Source of the DNA: Deltaproteobacteria bacterium Ga0077539
Lineage (GTDB): Bacteria; Myxococcota_A; Polyangia; Polyangiales; Ga0077539
Direction: 5' to 3'
Assembly (NCBI GenBank): GCA_001465015.1
Contig: LNEO01000246.1
Coordinates: forward strand, 144,280-208,279
Length of the DNA: 64,000 nt
Shown here: positions 1 through 7,770 of the stretch, one piece after another
Position numbering within the stretch: the stretch's first letter is position 1
Layout of the letters: every line of letters starts with the position of its first letter
The notes under the pieces: model-generated
The model's input: the letters and a program-made list of their open reading frames with translations, nothing else
Databases searched by the model: none
What the model was told of the DNA's origin: nothing
Program-made: the position numbers and the translations under genes

Positions 1-1
1 C

Positions 2-151
2 AAGGCGCTCGGCCTCGCCGGCTCGGGCCTGGGGCTCGCCATGGTCCGAGCGATCGTCGACGCCCATCGCGGGAGCGTCCGCGTCGAGGCCAACCAACCC
101 AGCGGAAGCGTGTTCATCCTGTCGCTGCCCCTGGCCGACACGCCTCGCTGA
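2..151 (+). CDS. sensor histidine kinase, C-terminal fragment
   Basis: This is the last 49 codons of a gene cut by the window edge. The reading frame carries the GSGLGLAMVRAIV stretch, which is the G2 box of the HATPase_c ATP-binding domain of two-component sensor kinases. It is followed by the usual C-terminal strand pattern (GSVRVEAN, then a short gap, then GSVFILSLPL). It stops 44 bases before the start of a response regulator on the same strand, so the two are very likely a kinase-regulator pair. The sensor and DHp domains lie outside the window, so the signal cannot be inferred. Confidence 0.85.
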   Translation, partial: KALGLAGSGLGLAMVRAIVDAHRGSVRVEANQPSGSVFILSLPLADTPR

Positions 152-195
152 GCGCTCGACGTTTCTCGCGAAGGGTGTCATGTGTCGAGCCGAGC

Positions 196-882
196 ATGGC
201 TGCGACCGTTTTGCTCGTCGAAGACGATCCGTCGATCCAAAAGGGTCTCGAGATGAACCTCAAGATCGACGGCCTCCGCGTGCTCTGCGCGAGCGACGGC
301 GTCGCGGCGGTGCGCGCGATTCGCGCCGCGATGCCGGACTTGATCATCCTCGACCTCGGGCTCCCTGGGATGGACGGCTTCGATGTCCTTCGCGAGGTGC
401 GCAAGGATGACACCGAGGTTCCGATCCTCGTGTTGTCCGCCCGCGCGTCGGAGGCCGAAAAAGTGCTCGGTCTTTCGCTCGGCGCCGACGACTATGTGAC
501 CAAGCCCTTCGGTCTGGCCGAGCTGCTCGCGCGCGTCCGAGCGCTGCTTCGCCGCAGCCGTCGACGTTCGTCAAACTCGGTCTTGAAGTTCGGCCCCGTC
601 GAGCTCGACGTCGAAGCGCGGGTGATGAAGGTCAGCGGCGCCGAGGTCGAGGTCACGGCGCTCGAGTTCGATCTGCTCAAGTATTTCGCCGAGCAGCCCA
701 TGCGCGCGGTCACCCGAGAGCAGATCATGCAAGCGGTGTGGGGAGCAGGACACGCGGGCACGCCGCGAACGGTGGACAACTTCATCGCGCGGCTTCGCAG
801 CAAGATCGGCGACGACCCGGCGAACCCGAAGTACATCGAGACGGTCCGCGGCGTCGGCTATCGCTTCAACCCTGGCGGCTGA
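196..882 (+). CDS. OmpR/PhoB-family response regulator
   Basis: This is a 228-aa two-component response regulator and DNA-binding transcription factor. The receiver domain (about residues 4-115) has the acidic pocket VEDD at residues 8-11, the phospho-acceptor Asp53 in IILDLGLPGMDG and the conserved Lys in TKPFG. The C-terminal winged helix (about 130-225) ends in the typical TVRGVGYRFN motif. I chose ATG 196 because the receiver fold starts directly after it. A GTG at 175 next to an AAGGG could add seven residues. It is the likely partner of the kinase fragment just upstream. Its last 17 bases overlap the end of the convergent gene. Confidence 0.93.
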   Translation: MAATVLLVEDDPSIQKGLEMNLKIDGLRVLCASDGVAAVRAIRAAMPDLIILDLGLPGMDGFDVLREVRKDDTEVPILVLSARASEAEKVLGLSLGADDYVTKPFGLAELLARVRALLRRSRRRSSNSVLKFGPVELDVEARVMKVSGAEVEVTALEFDLLKYFAEQPMRAVTREQIMQAVWGAGHAGTPRTVDNFIARLRSKIGDDPANPKYIETVRGVGYRFNPGG

Positions 883-1696
883 CGCGTCGAGCGATCTCCG
901 TGTGACACAAGGCGAAGTCGAACTTCACCGGGTCGTCGGGGTCGAGCTCCGCGAGCGCCGCTGTTACCTCGACAGCCGCGCTCCATGAAGCGGACGGTCG
1001 CCTCGTGAAGCCCAGCGCGCGAGCGACTCTGTGCACGTGAACGTCGAGCGGAACCACAAGCGCGCTCGTCGGAAGCGCCACCAGGCCGAGGTCCACGCCG
1101 TCATCGGGGCGCGCGATCCAGCGGCACAACAGAACGAGGCGCTTGCACGCGCTGCGCGCGCTGGGGTCCGGCAAGAGATGCTGCTGGCTGCGCGAGAGCG
1201 TTGCTCCAAACGCGCGCTCGCGCAGCAGGTGCGCCCACGCGACGAGCGCCCCGTGCAGCGATCGCTCGCGCTCGAACGCTGACACCAGCGGCGCGTACAG
1301 CGATCCGCTCTCTCGCTGCATCGCGCGCGCAGCAAAGAGCAGCGCGGCGATGTCTTCGCCCAGAAACGTGCGGTGCACGAAGCCCTCGAGCGCCCGGCCC
1401 AGCTGCGCCCGCGAACGCGCGTCGATGAACGCCGCCGGACGATCGTCCAGCCGATTGACCAACAGATCGCGGAGCTTGTCGCCGATGGTCGTGACGTTGC
1501 CGAAGGCGAGCAGCGCAGAGACCAGCGCGGCGAGCTCTCGATCTTCGCGGGTGTGGTAGCGACGCGCGAAGCGAACAGGGTCTCGCGCGAGGGCGCTCGT
1601 TCGATCGAGAGCCGTGTGCGTCGCGAGGACGCGCGCGAGGGCGAGCGAGCGACGAGGGTTCGGTGCGCGGACCATGTGGGACCGCAAGCCTGCCAC
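866..1696 (-). CDS. TIGR02757 (DUF2400) family protein
   Basis: This is a 276-aa protein resembling the TIGR02757/DUF2400 family, recognised from RYHTREDRELAALVSALLAFGNV near residues 47-70 and the GDKLRDLL segment after it. Family members are often annotated as related to helix-hairpin-helix DNA glycosylases, but their function is not established. The central LCRWIARPDDGVDLGL and the later VPLDVHVHRVARALGFT segments fit that fold. An in-frame ATG seven codons downstream (1675) is an alternative start. It is convergent with the response regulator, with a 17-base overlap of the two 3' ends. Confidence 0.85.
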   Translation of the reverse strand: MAGLRSHMVRAPNPRRSLALARVLATHTALDRTSALARDPVRFARRYHTREDRELAALVSALLAFGNVTTIGDKLRDLLVNRLDDRPAAFIDARSRAQLGRALEGFVHRTFLGEDIAALLFAARAMQRESGSLYAPLVSAFERERSLHGALVAWAHLLRERAFGATLSRSQQHLLPDPSARSACKRLVLLCRWIARPDDGVDLGLVALPTSALVVPLDVHVHRVARALGFTRRPSASWSAAVEVTAALAELDPDDPVKFDFALCHTEIARRVSRQG

Positions 1697-2153
1697 GCCG
1701 CGTCACCAAGAAGAGCGCTGCGGTCAACGACGAGACAGAGCGCTCGAACGATGCACCCGACGGCCGCGATGCTCGAAGTCACCAACGGTTGCGCGCGCCC
1801 CTGAAGGCGCTTCGAAGCCGAGCAGACCGTCGCCACGCTCCGGCGAATCTCGCTTGAATTGCGGGACTTTCTGACGGAGCGCCGAGCCTGGCGACGGTCG
1901 GCGGCGATGTGGGTGTCTAGGGGACCGCGAGAAAAGGCACCCGCGTGAACTCTGCGTGTACGGCTTTACGCAGGTTGAGGGTACAACTTGACGCGCTATC
2001 AACGGACCCGCCTCGGTGCGGTCATCGGGATCGACCGATCGAGCACGATGACGCGTCGGCTCTCGAGCACATCGACGCGGTGTTCCAGAGACTGCTTCTC
2101 GACCTTCACAGGGCAAGAGCGCCCCAGCAACACCGCCATCATTGGAGGCATTC
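1697..2153. other. intergenic region upstream of citrate synthase
   Basis: About 457 bases without a convincing gene. Open frames here are short, or are continuations of frames antisense to gltA, with no recognisable domain. The gltA-proximal part is less GC-rich than its surroundings and holds the promoter candidate listed separately. A ribosome-binding site (GGAGG at 2144-2148) precedes GTG 2154. Confidence 0.6.
1975..2002 (+). promoter_or_regulatory. candidate sigma-70 promoter for gltA
   Basis: TTGAGG (1975-1980) and TATCAA (1997-2002) are separated by 16 bases. They match the -35 and -10 consensus at 4 to 5 and 4 positions. The predicted start would leave a leader of roughly 145 bases before the gltA GTG. 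This rests on consensus only. Confidence 0.3.
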
Positions 2154-3443
2154 GTGAGCGATACGGCAGAGATCAAGTACGGCCAGCACACCCTGGCAGT
2201 GCCCGTGGTCACCGGAACGGAGAACGAGAAGGGGTTGGACATCGGCCAGCTCCGCGCAAAGACGGGGCTCGTCACGCTCGACCCCGCGTTCATGAACACC
2301 GCGTCGACAAAGAGCGCGGTCACGTTCATCGATGGCGACCAGGGCATCCTGCGATACCGCGGCATTCCGATCGAGGAGCTCGCGGAGAAGAGCACCTTCG
2401 TCGAGACCGCGTACTTGTTGATCAACGGGCACCTGCCCAGCAAGAGCGAGCTCGCGCGATGGAGCAACCTGCTCACGCGCCACTCGCTCATCCACGAGGA
2501 CATGAAGCGATTCTTCGACGGGTTTCCGTCGACCGCGCACCCGATGGCGCAGCTCAGCGCGATGGTGTGCTCGCTCTCGAGCTTCTATCCCGAGACCCTC
2601 GACCCCGATAAGAAAGAGCACTTCGAGATCACCGCGGCGCGCTTGATCTCGAAGGTCCGCACCCTCGCGGCGTACGCGTACAAGAAGTCCATCGGGCAGC
2701 CGATGATCTACCCGGACAACAAGCTCGCGTACTGCTCGAACTTCTTGCGCATGATGTTCGCGGTCCCGTCCGAGGAGTACGTGATCGACCCCGAGATCGA
2801 GAAGGTGATGAACCTCCTCTTCATCCTCCACGCCGACCACGAGCAGAACTGTTCGACCTCGACCGTGCGCGTGGTGGGATCGTCTCGCGCCAACCTCTTT
2901 GCGTCGATCGCCGCAGGCATCTGCGCCCTCTGGGGACCGCTGCACGGCGGAGCCAACCAAGAGGTCCTCGAGATGCTCGAGATCATCCGTAAAGACGGCG
3001 GCGACGTGAACAAGTTCGTCGGCCTCGCGAAGGACAAGAACTCGAACTTCCGCCTGATGGGCTTCGGCCACCGCGTCTACAAGAACTTCGATCCGCGCGC
3101 GAAGATCATCAAGCAGGCGGCGGACAAGGTCCTCGCCAAGCTCAACATCAACGACCCGCTGCTCGAGATCGCCAAGCGACTCGAAGAAGCCGCGCTCCAA
3201 GACGACTACTTCGTCCAGCGCAAGCTCTACCCGAACGTCGACTTCTACTCGGGCATCATCTACCGCGCCCTCGGGTTTCCGACGGACATGTTCACGGTGC
3301 TGTTCGCGATCGGCCGCATGCCTGGCTGGATCGCGCACTGGCGCGAGATGATCGAGGACACCTCGACCAAGATCGCGCGCCCGCGCCAGATCTACACGGG
3401 CCCGGCGATGAACCACTACGTCCCGCTCGACGAGCGCAAGTAA
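2154..3443 (+). CDS. gltA: citrate synthase
   Basis: This is a 429-aa type I/II citrate synthase that condenses oxaloacetate and acetyl-CoA to citrate at the entry of the TCA cycle. The catalytic residues are visible: His in GPLHGGANQEV, His in GFGHRVYKNFDPR and Asp in YPNVDFYSG. Length is as usual for bacterial hexameric enzymes. GTG 2154 is chosen because GGAGG lies five bases upstream and the next residues (SDTAEIKYG) match a normal N-terminus. It stands alone, convergent with the methyltransferase gene downstream. Confidence 0.97.
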   Translation: MSDTAEIKYGQHTLAVPVVTGTENEKGLDIGQLRAKTGLVTLDPAFMNTASTKSAVTFIDGDQGILRYRGIPIEELAEKSTFVETAYLLINGHLPSKSELARWSNLLTRHSLIHEDMKRFFDGFPSTAHPMAQLSAMVCSLSSFYPETLDPDKKEHFEITAARLISKVRTLAAYAYKKSIGQPMIYPDNKLAYCSNFLRMMFAVPSEEYVIDPEIEKVMNLLFILHADHEQNCSTSTVRVVGSSRANLFASIAAGICALWGPLHGGANQEVLEMLEIIRKDGGDVNKFVGLAKDKNSNFRLMGFGHRVYKNFDPRAKIIKQAADKVLAKLNINDPLLEIAKRLEEAALQDDYFVQRKLYPNVDFYSGIIYRALGFPTDMFTVLFAIGRMPGWIAHWREMIEDTSTKIARPRQIYTGPAMNHYVPLDERK

Positions 3444-3519
3444 GCGCCGCGGGAGTGGGGGGTGCTTGGGCGCCGGAGCTGAGACTGCCCCGCTCGCCGT
3501 CACACGACGGGCGCTTCGC

Positions 3520-4401
3520 TCACCAGCCGCGCCTGGCGCTCAGGCACCCGGCGTGGACGGTCAGCTCGAATACACGCCCACGAAAATACGTGTCGATCGC
3601 GTTCTGCACCTGGTAGAGCACCGCCATCGGATCCGGCGCGGCTTCGGCGCACCACTGGCACTCGGGCAAGGTCGCCACGTGCAGCGCAGGGTCCGAGAGG
3701 ACCTCGGCGCCCGAGGTGTAGCCAAGCACCAGCGAGTCGTCGTCGACCTGCGCGTCGACGAACCCGCAGTCCTCCGCCTCGCGCGCCCACTGCTCGGCGC
3801 TCGGCAGCGACTGGGCGTACTGCTCCACGCGCTCGGTGAGCGCGGTCATGTCGTACTTCGTCGCCACCTCGCGGAGCATGTCGAGCAGCTCCATGAAGCT
3901 CCCGCGGAGCGGCTGCGAAACGACGAGCTGGCCGCCAGGACGAAGCACGCGCAGCACCTCCGAGAAGAGCGCCTGCCTGTCATTGGTCGCCCTGTCCACG
4001 AGCGAGCCGACGACGTTGCTGAACGCCCCGTCGGAGAACGCCAGGTGCACCAGGTCGTCCTGCTGCGCCACGAACAATCGCCGGCCGTCTTCTTCGGCGT
4101 TGCGAGCGCGCGTCACGTCGAGAAACGCTGGATCCGAGTCGAGCGCCATCACCGTCGCGTCCGGCACCGCCCGCAGGATCTCCGACGTCAAGACGCCGGT
4201 TCGACACGAGATGTCGAGCACCGCAGCGCCTTGCGGAAGCGCTACGGCTCGCGCTGCGAGCTCACCGAATACACGGGCGTATCGTGGCCAGACGATGCCG
4301 TCGTAGCGAGTCGCACGCAGCGATGAGTCCTCGTCCTCGTCGAACACAGCAGAGGGCACGAAGATAGACCAACTCCCACAGGCATGGCTCGCGGATCGCA
4401 C
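3520..4401 (-). CDS. class I SAM-dependent methyltransferase
   Basis: This is a 293-aa protein with a Rossmann-like methyltransferase core. It shows motif I AVLDISCRTGVLT, an acidic end of strand 2 in VMALDSDPAFLD, and RVLRPGGQLVVSQP typical of the UbiE/Methyltransf_11 group. The substrate is unknown. The C-terminal third (CQWCAEAAPDPM and beyond) is not recognised. GTG 4401 has a GGAG eight bases upstream, and GTG 4359 is an alternative start. Its gene starts 69 bases downstream of the HEAT-repeat gene on the same strand, so the two may be co-transcribed. Confidence 0.85.
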   Translation of the reverse strand: MRSASHACGSWSIFVPSAVFDEDEDSSLRATRYDGIVWPRYARVFGELAARAVALPQGAAVLDISCRTGVLTSEILRAVPDATVMALDSDPAFLDVTRARNAEEDGRRLFVAQQDDLVHLAFSDGAFSNVVGSLVDRATNDRQALFSEVLRVLRPGGQLVVSQPLRGSFMELLDMLREVATKYDMTALTERVEQYAQSLPSAEQWAREAEDCGFVDAQVDDDSLVLGYTSGAEVLSDPALHVATLPECQWCAEAAPDPMAVLYQVQNAIDTYFRGRVFELTVHAGCLSARRGW

Positions 4402-4470
4402 GACGGCTACTCCGCCTTCGGTTGGCGACGCCGCCGGTCTCTGCCGCTTTCGACTTCGCGCCGGGCGCGA

Positions 4471-5127
4471 CTACTTCGAGGGTCCGGCGTGCTCGAGCAC
4501 AGACACTGCGTCCGTGGCCAGCTCGCCCAACGTCGCGCCGCTGTCCTCTTCGCCGGCTTCGTCCTCTTCCGACGAGAGCGGGCGCTTGTCGCCGACGAGC
4601 TTCTTGATGGCGTCCAGGTGCGAGGCGTCGCCGAGCTCGACGAGCGCCTCGATGGCCGAAGCCGCGACGTCCGCGTCCGAGTGCGCGAGGAGCTTCGCGA
4701 CGATCGACCCGCCTGCCGGCTCTCCCACTTCGGCGAGCACAAACGGAAGCTCCTTGAGCGCCTCGGTCGTGAGCGTCGTGGACACCGCCGTCTCGACGAC
4801 GCGAGACGCCTCGCCCCATCGGTCCGACAGGACCTCGACCAGCGCCTCGCCCGCGCTCACGCGAATGCCAGGATCCTCGTGGCCGAGGATGCGCAAGAGG
4901 CTCTGGACCGACTCGTTGCCCGGGATCTCGACCAAGAGATCCGCCAGCAAAATCAGGCGCATTCCGGCGTCGACCGACGGCTCGCCCGCCATGGCGCGGT
5001 CCACTTCGGCGGCCAGCGCACGGGAGCGGGCCTTGTTGTCGCCGCTCGAGAAAAACGCGTCGCGCGCGCGATAGAGACGTCGGTTCGCTTCGATCAGTTC
5101 GCTGAGGTGCTTGCTCTCGTTACCCAT
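4471..5127 (-). CDS. HEAT-repeat-like protein
   Basis: This is a 218-aa all-helical protein with repeated LLRILGHEDPGIRVSAGEAL-type units (about residues 75-170) that look like HEAT/Armadillo repeats. Such repeats usually make protein-binding scaffolds. There is no signal peptide and the C-terminus is acidic (SSEEDEAGEEDSG), so it is probably cytosolic. Its ATG lies at the divergent border with the M23 peptidase gene. The function and the partner are unknown. Confidence 0.75.
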   Translation of the reverse strand: MGNESKHLSELIEANRRLYRARDAFFSSGDNKARSRALAAEVDRAMAGEPSVDAGMRLILLADLLVEIPGNESVQSLLRILGHEDPGIRVSAGEALVEVLSDRWGEASRVVETAVSTTLTTEALKELPFVLAEVGEPAGGSIVAKLLAHSDADVAASAIEALVELGDASHLDAIKKLVGDKRPLSSEEDEAGEEDSGATLGELATDAVSVLEHAGPSK

Positions 5128-5221
5128 GAGGGCCGAGCTTATACAGCGCTTCTTCGTCGGGTTGGGATCGACGTGGGAATGGACAGCAGCCGACCGGGCG
5201 TTTCATCGTGTCGAGCGCTCG

Positions 5222-6139
5222 GTGCACGGACAGCTTCGACCGACTCAGTGGCTCCCGATCGCGATCGCCGCGCTCGCCCTCGTCCGCCCAGCCAAAGCGC
5301 GCGTCCGGCCGCTGAGCGCCGTCGTCCACGCAGGATCCGCGAGCGCGCGCTCGGGGCCCGCGCCCTCTGCCTCGTGCGCGCACAGGACAGCCTCGGGTCG
5401 ATGCCTCGAAGACCCCGCGTGCGCCGCGGGAGAACTGCTCATCGACGGCCTGTGCGTTGCGTCGAGGACCGTCGCCATCGACGACCCCAGCCTCGGCGTC
5501 GAGTCCAACACCCACACCGACCGCGGAGGGCGGCTCGTCGTGTACGAGCACGTCCCGAGACGCCCTGATTTGCCGGCAGAATACGATAGGTACCTCTATC
5601 CAACCGAGCCGTGGGGCGGGCAAACCGTGAGCTCGGGCTACGACCTCGGGCGTCCAGACGCGCTGCAACGGCGCGGCGTCGACCTCACCGCGATCGGTCA
5701 CGGCGGCGTGGATCTGCCGCAAGAGCGAGGAGCGCCCGTGCGCGCGGTGGCCCTCCGCGGTCAGCAAGGCGACGCCGAGGTGCTTCACGTCGGACCGCTC
5801 TTCGGAAACACCGTCGTCCTCTCGCACATCGTCCGCGAGGCCGGCGCCACGCGCGTCTACCTCGCGCTGTACGGCCACCTCGACGGGTTCGCGCCGGGGC
5901 TGCGCAAGGGCCAGTCGATCACCGCGTCGACGCTGCTCGGCTTCGTCGGAGACAGCGGCGCAGAGGGCGTCGTTCACCTGCACTACGAGATTCGTCTGGC
6001 GCGACCGGGCGTCGACCCGACGCGCGTCGAGCGGCCCGCCACGCTCATCGAGCAGAGCACCAGCGTTCCGTGCGACCCGCGCAACGTCCTGCCGCTGCGA
6101 ACAGAGCCGATTCGCCGAGGCGACGCGGGTCGAAGCTGA
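5222..6139 (+). CDS. M23-family metallopeptidase (LytM-like), exported
   Basis: This is a zinc peptidase likely to cut peptidoglycan cross-links. The LytM core is complete: the zinc ligands are in GHGGVDLPQERGAPVRA, the YGHLDGF loop is present, and HLHYEIR supplies the second HxH. From GTG 5222 the protein is 305 aa and begins with a plausible signal peptide (hydrophobic WLPIAIAALALV, then AKA). The frame stays open upstream to ATG 5126, which would overlap the divergent HEAT-repeat start. The short middle region has Cys pairs (CAHRTASGRC, CAAGELLIDGLC). It is followed 65 bases later by the SPFH gene. Confidence 0.85.
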   Translation: MHGQLRPTQWLPIAIAALALVRPAKARVRPLSAVVHAGSASARSGPAPSASCAHRTASGRCLEDPACAAGELLIDGLCVASRTVAIDDPSLGVESNTHTDRGGRLVVYEHVPRRPDLPAEYDRYLYPTEPWGGQTVSSGYDLGRPDALQRRGVDLTAIGHGGVDLPQERGAPVRAVALRGQQGDAEVLHVGPLFGNTVVLSHIVREAGATRVYLALYGHLDGFAPGLRKGQSITASTLLGFVGDSGAEGVVHLHYEIRLARPGVDPTRVERPATLIEQSTSVPCDPRNVLPLRTEPIRRGDAGRS

Positions 6140-6204
6140 GCTCTCAGCGCACTGCGAGGCGCGAGGCAGGACGAAATCAGGACAGTCCCGTAAGCTCGCG
6201 CACT

Positions 6205-7167
6205 ATGTTCGAAGACGTCGAGCTCCTCGGGCCGATCCTCGTGTTTCTGGCGTTGGCGGTGATCTTCGCGCTGCGGTCCCTACGCCAGATCAACCAGTGG
6301 GAGGTAGCGCTCAAGTTCACCTTCGGAAAGTACTCGGGTCGCCTGCAGCCCGGCCTCAATTTCGTCGTGCCCCTCGCGCAGAAGATCTACCGCATCGACA
6401 CACGTATTCGAAATCGAGACCTGCCCGCGCAGATGGTGATCACCCGCGACAACGTCACGGCCATGATCGACGCGGTGGTCTATTACAAGGTCATCGACGT
6501 CGAGAAGGCCGCGCTCAACGTCGAGAACTTCGAGACCGCCGTGAAAGATCGCGCGCGGGTCGTGCTCAGGGACATCGTGGGAGAGATCACGCTGGACGAG
6601 CTGCTCTCGCGACGCGACGAGGTGTCCGCGCAGGTTCGCGCGCAGGTCGAGCAGTTCGTCTCGCACTGGGGCCTGCACATCGAGGCGATCGCGCTTCAAG
6701 ACATCCAGCTCCCGCAAGAGATGCAGCAGGCGATCGCCCGCAAGGCCATCGCCGAGCGCGACAAGCAGTACGTGATCATCAAGTCCCAAGCGGACGTCGA
6801 GTCCGCGCGCAACTTCGCCGAGGCCGCCCGCATCCTCGCCGAGGCCCCTGGCGCCCTCGAGCTCCGTCGCCTCGAGGCCCTGCAGGGCATCACCGGAACG
6901 GGCAACACCAAGGTCGTCTTCGACCTCGCCAAGTACGAGTCGGGCCCGAGCAACACCCGCAAAGAAGCGATCGCCGCCGCGGCCGCGATGCAAGAGCCCA
7001 CCGGCGTTCGTGTCGACGCGAGCGCCGCGCCCGCCGCGCAGCCCATGGTGAGCAACATGAAGCTGCAAGCAGAACAAGCGGCGATTCAAGGCGCCCAGTC
7101 GTCAGGCAACATCACCGCCGTGGGCATCCCAGCGGTTGATCCAAGCACGCTCAAGACCGGTGGATAG
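6205..7167 (+). CDS. SPFH/band-7 (stomatin-like) membrane protein
   Basis: This is a 320-aa member of the SPFH (stomatin/prohibitin/flotillin/HflK) family. One N-terminal membrane segment (LLGPILVFLALAVIFAL, residues 8-24) is followed by the band-7 domain (about 30-215). That domain contains the slipin-like GLNFVVPLAQKIYRIDTR and RDNVTAMIDAVVYYKV, then a coiled-coil tail rich in Ala and Glu (ARKAIAERDKQYVIIKSQAD). The family forms oligomeric membrane microdomain scaffolds. No NfeD-type protease gene is next to it. Instead the downstream gene starts inside its stop codon region. Confidence 0.93.
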   Translation: MFEDVELLGPILVFLALAVIFALRSLRQINQWEVALKFTFGKYSGRLQPGLNFVVPLAQKIYRIDTRIRNRDLPAQMVITRDNVTAMIDAVVYYKVIDVEKAALNVENFETAVKDRARVVLRDIVGEITLDELLSRRDEVSAQVRAQVEQFVSHWGLHIEAIALQDIQLPQEMQQAIARKAIAERDKQYVIIKSQADVESARNFAEAARILAEAPGALELRRLEALQGITGTGNTKVVFDLAKYESGPSNTRKEAIAAAAAMQEPTGVRVDASAAPAAQPMVSNMKLQAEQAAIQGAQSSGNITAVGIPAVDPSTLKTGG

Positions 7168-7723
7168 CGCCCAGGACATCGATCCCGGCGTGTGGCTCGC
7201 CCGCGCGAGCGCGCACCGAGCGTGCGCCGCGGACGCGCGGGTCGGAGAGCTCTTCGCGAGCGCCCGCATCGAGTGCGACGGGCGCCCCGTTCGACAGTGG
7301 CAGGCGACCGGCGGCCTCGTGCGCGCGTATCGAGTCGTGCTCGTGACGACCGCGCGGAGCATCGCGCACACGCGACGCTCGCCCGCCGTCATGGACGCGG
7401 TCATCGAGGTGCTCTCGAGCGCGGTGAGCGCCGACAAAGGCGCCGCGCTCGACAGCGTGAACCTGCGATGGGGTCGCGTCGCGAGCGAAGCCGCCAGCTA
7501 CCGAGAGACGACCGTGCGCGACCTCGCGATCGGCAACGAGTCCGAGCTGCGCCGCGAGGCCATCGTCTTCTTGCGCGCCACGGACGCGAGCGATGCCGTG
7601 ATCGACGCCGTGCAGCGCGCGCGGTTGACCTACGACGGCCATGCGATCGTCCTGAGCGACATCGAGCGCGACCGCGCGCGCGATTGCGCTCGCGCGCTGC
7701 GGGGTCTGACCGAAAGCGACTGA
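7160..7723 (+). CDS. unknown protein coupled to the SPFH gene
   Basis: This is a 187-aa soluble protein with no family I recognise. GTG 7160 overlaps the stop of the SPFH gene by eight bases (GTGGATAG), which indicates translational coupling. It is rich in Arg and Ala and predicted mainly helical, with no signal peptide, membrane segment or metal motif. The pattern YRETTVRDLAIGNESELRRE and the regular Ala/Arg spacing suggest a helical adaptor. The 47-base gap to the following HerA-like ATPase gene suggests all three are in one transcript. Codon use is typical of the neighbourhood. Confidence 0.7.
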   Translation: MDSAQDIDPGVWLARASAHRACAADARVGELFASARIECDGRPVRQWQATGGLVRAYRVVLVTTARSIAHTRRSPAVMDAVIEVLSSAVSADKGAALDSVNLRWGRVASEAASYRETTVRDLAIGNESELRREAIVFLRATDASDAVIDAVQRARLTYDGHAIVLSDIERDRARDCARALRGLTESD

Positions 7724-7770
7724 GCTCCCACCGAGAAGGGGGCTTCGTGTAGAGTGCCGCGCTCGACTCG

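Noticed and set aside
2139..3503. Long minus-strand frame opposite citrate synthase
   Set aside because: It is a codon-bias shadow of gltA with no recognisable sequence, and gltA has all catalytic residues.
3444..3519. A GCGCC/GGCGC pair after gltA as a terminator
   Set aside because: No strong stem with a U-tract; both gltA and the methyltransferase converge here, but the repeat is weak.
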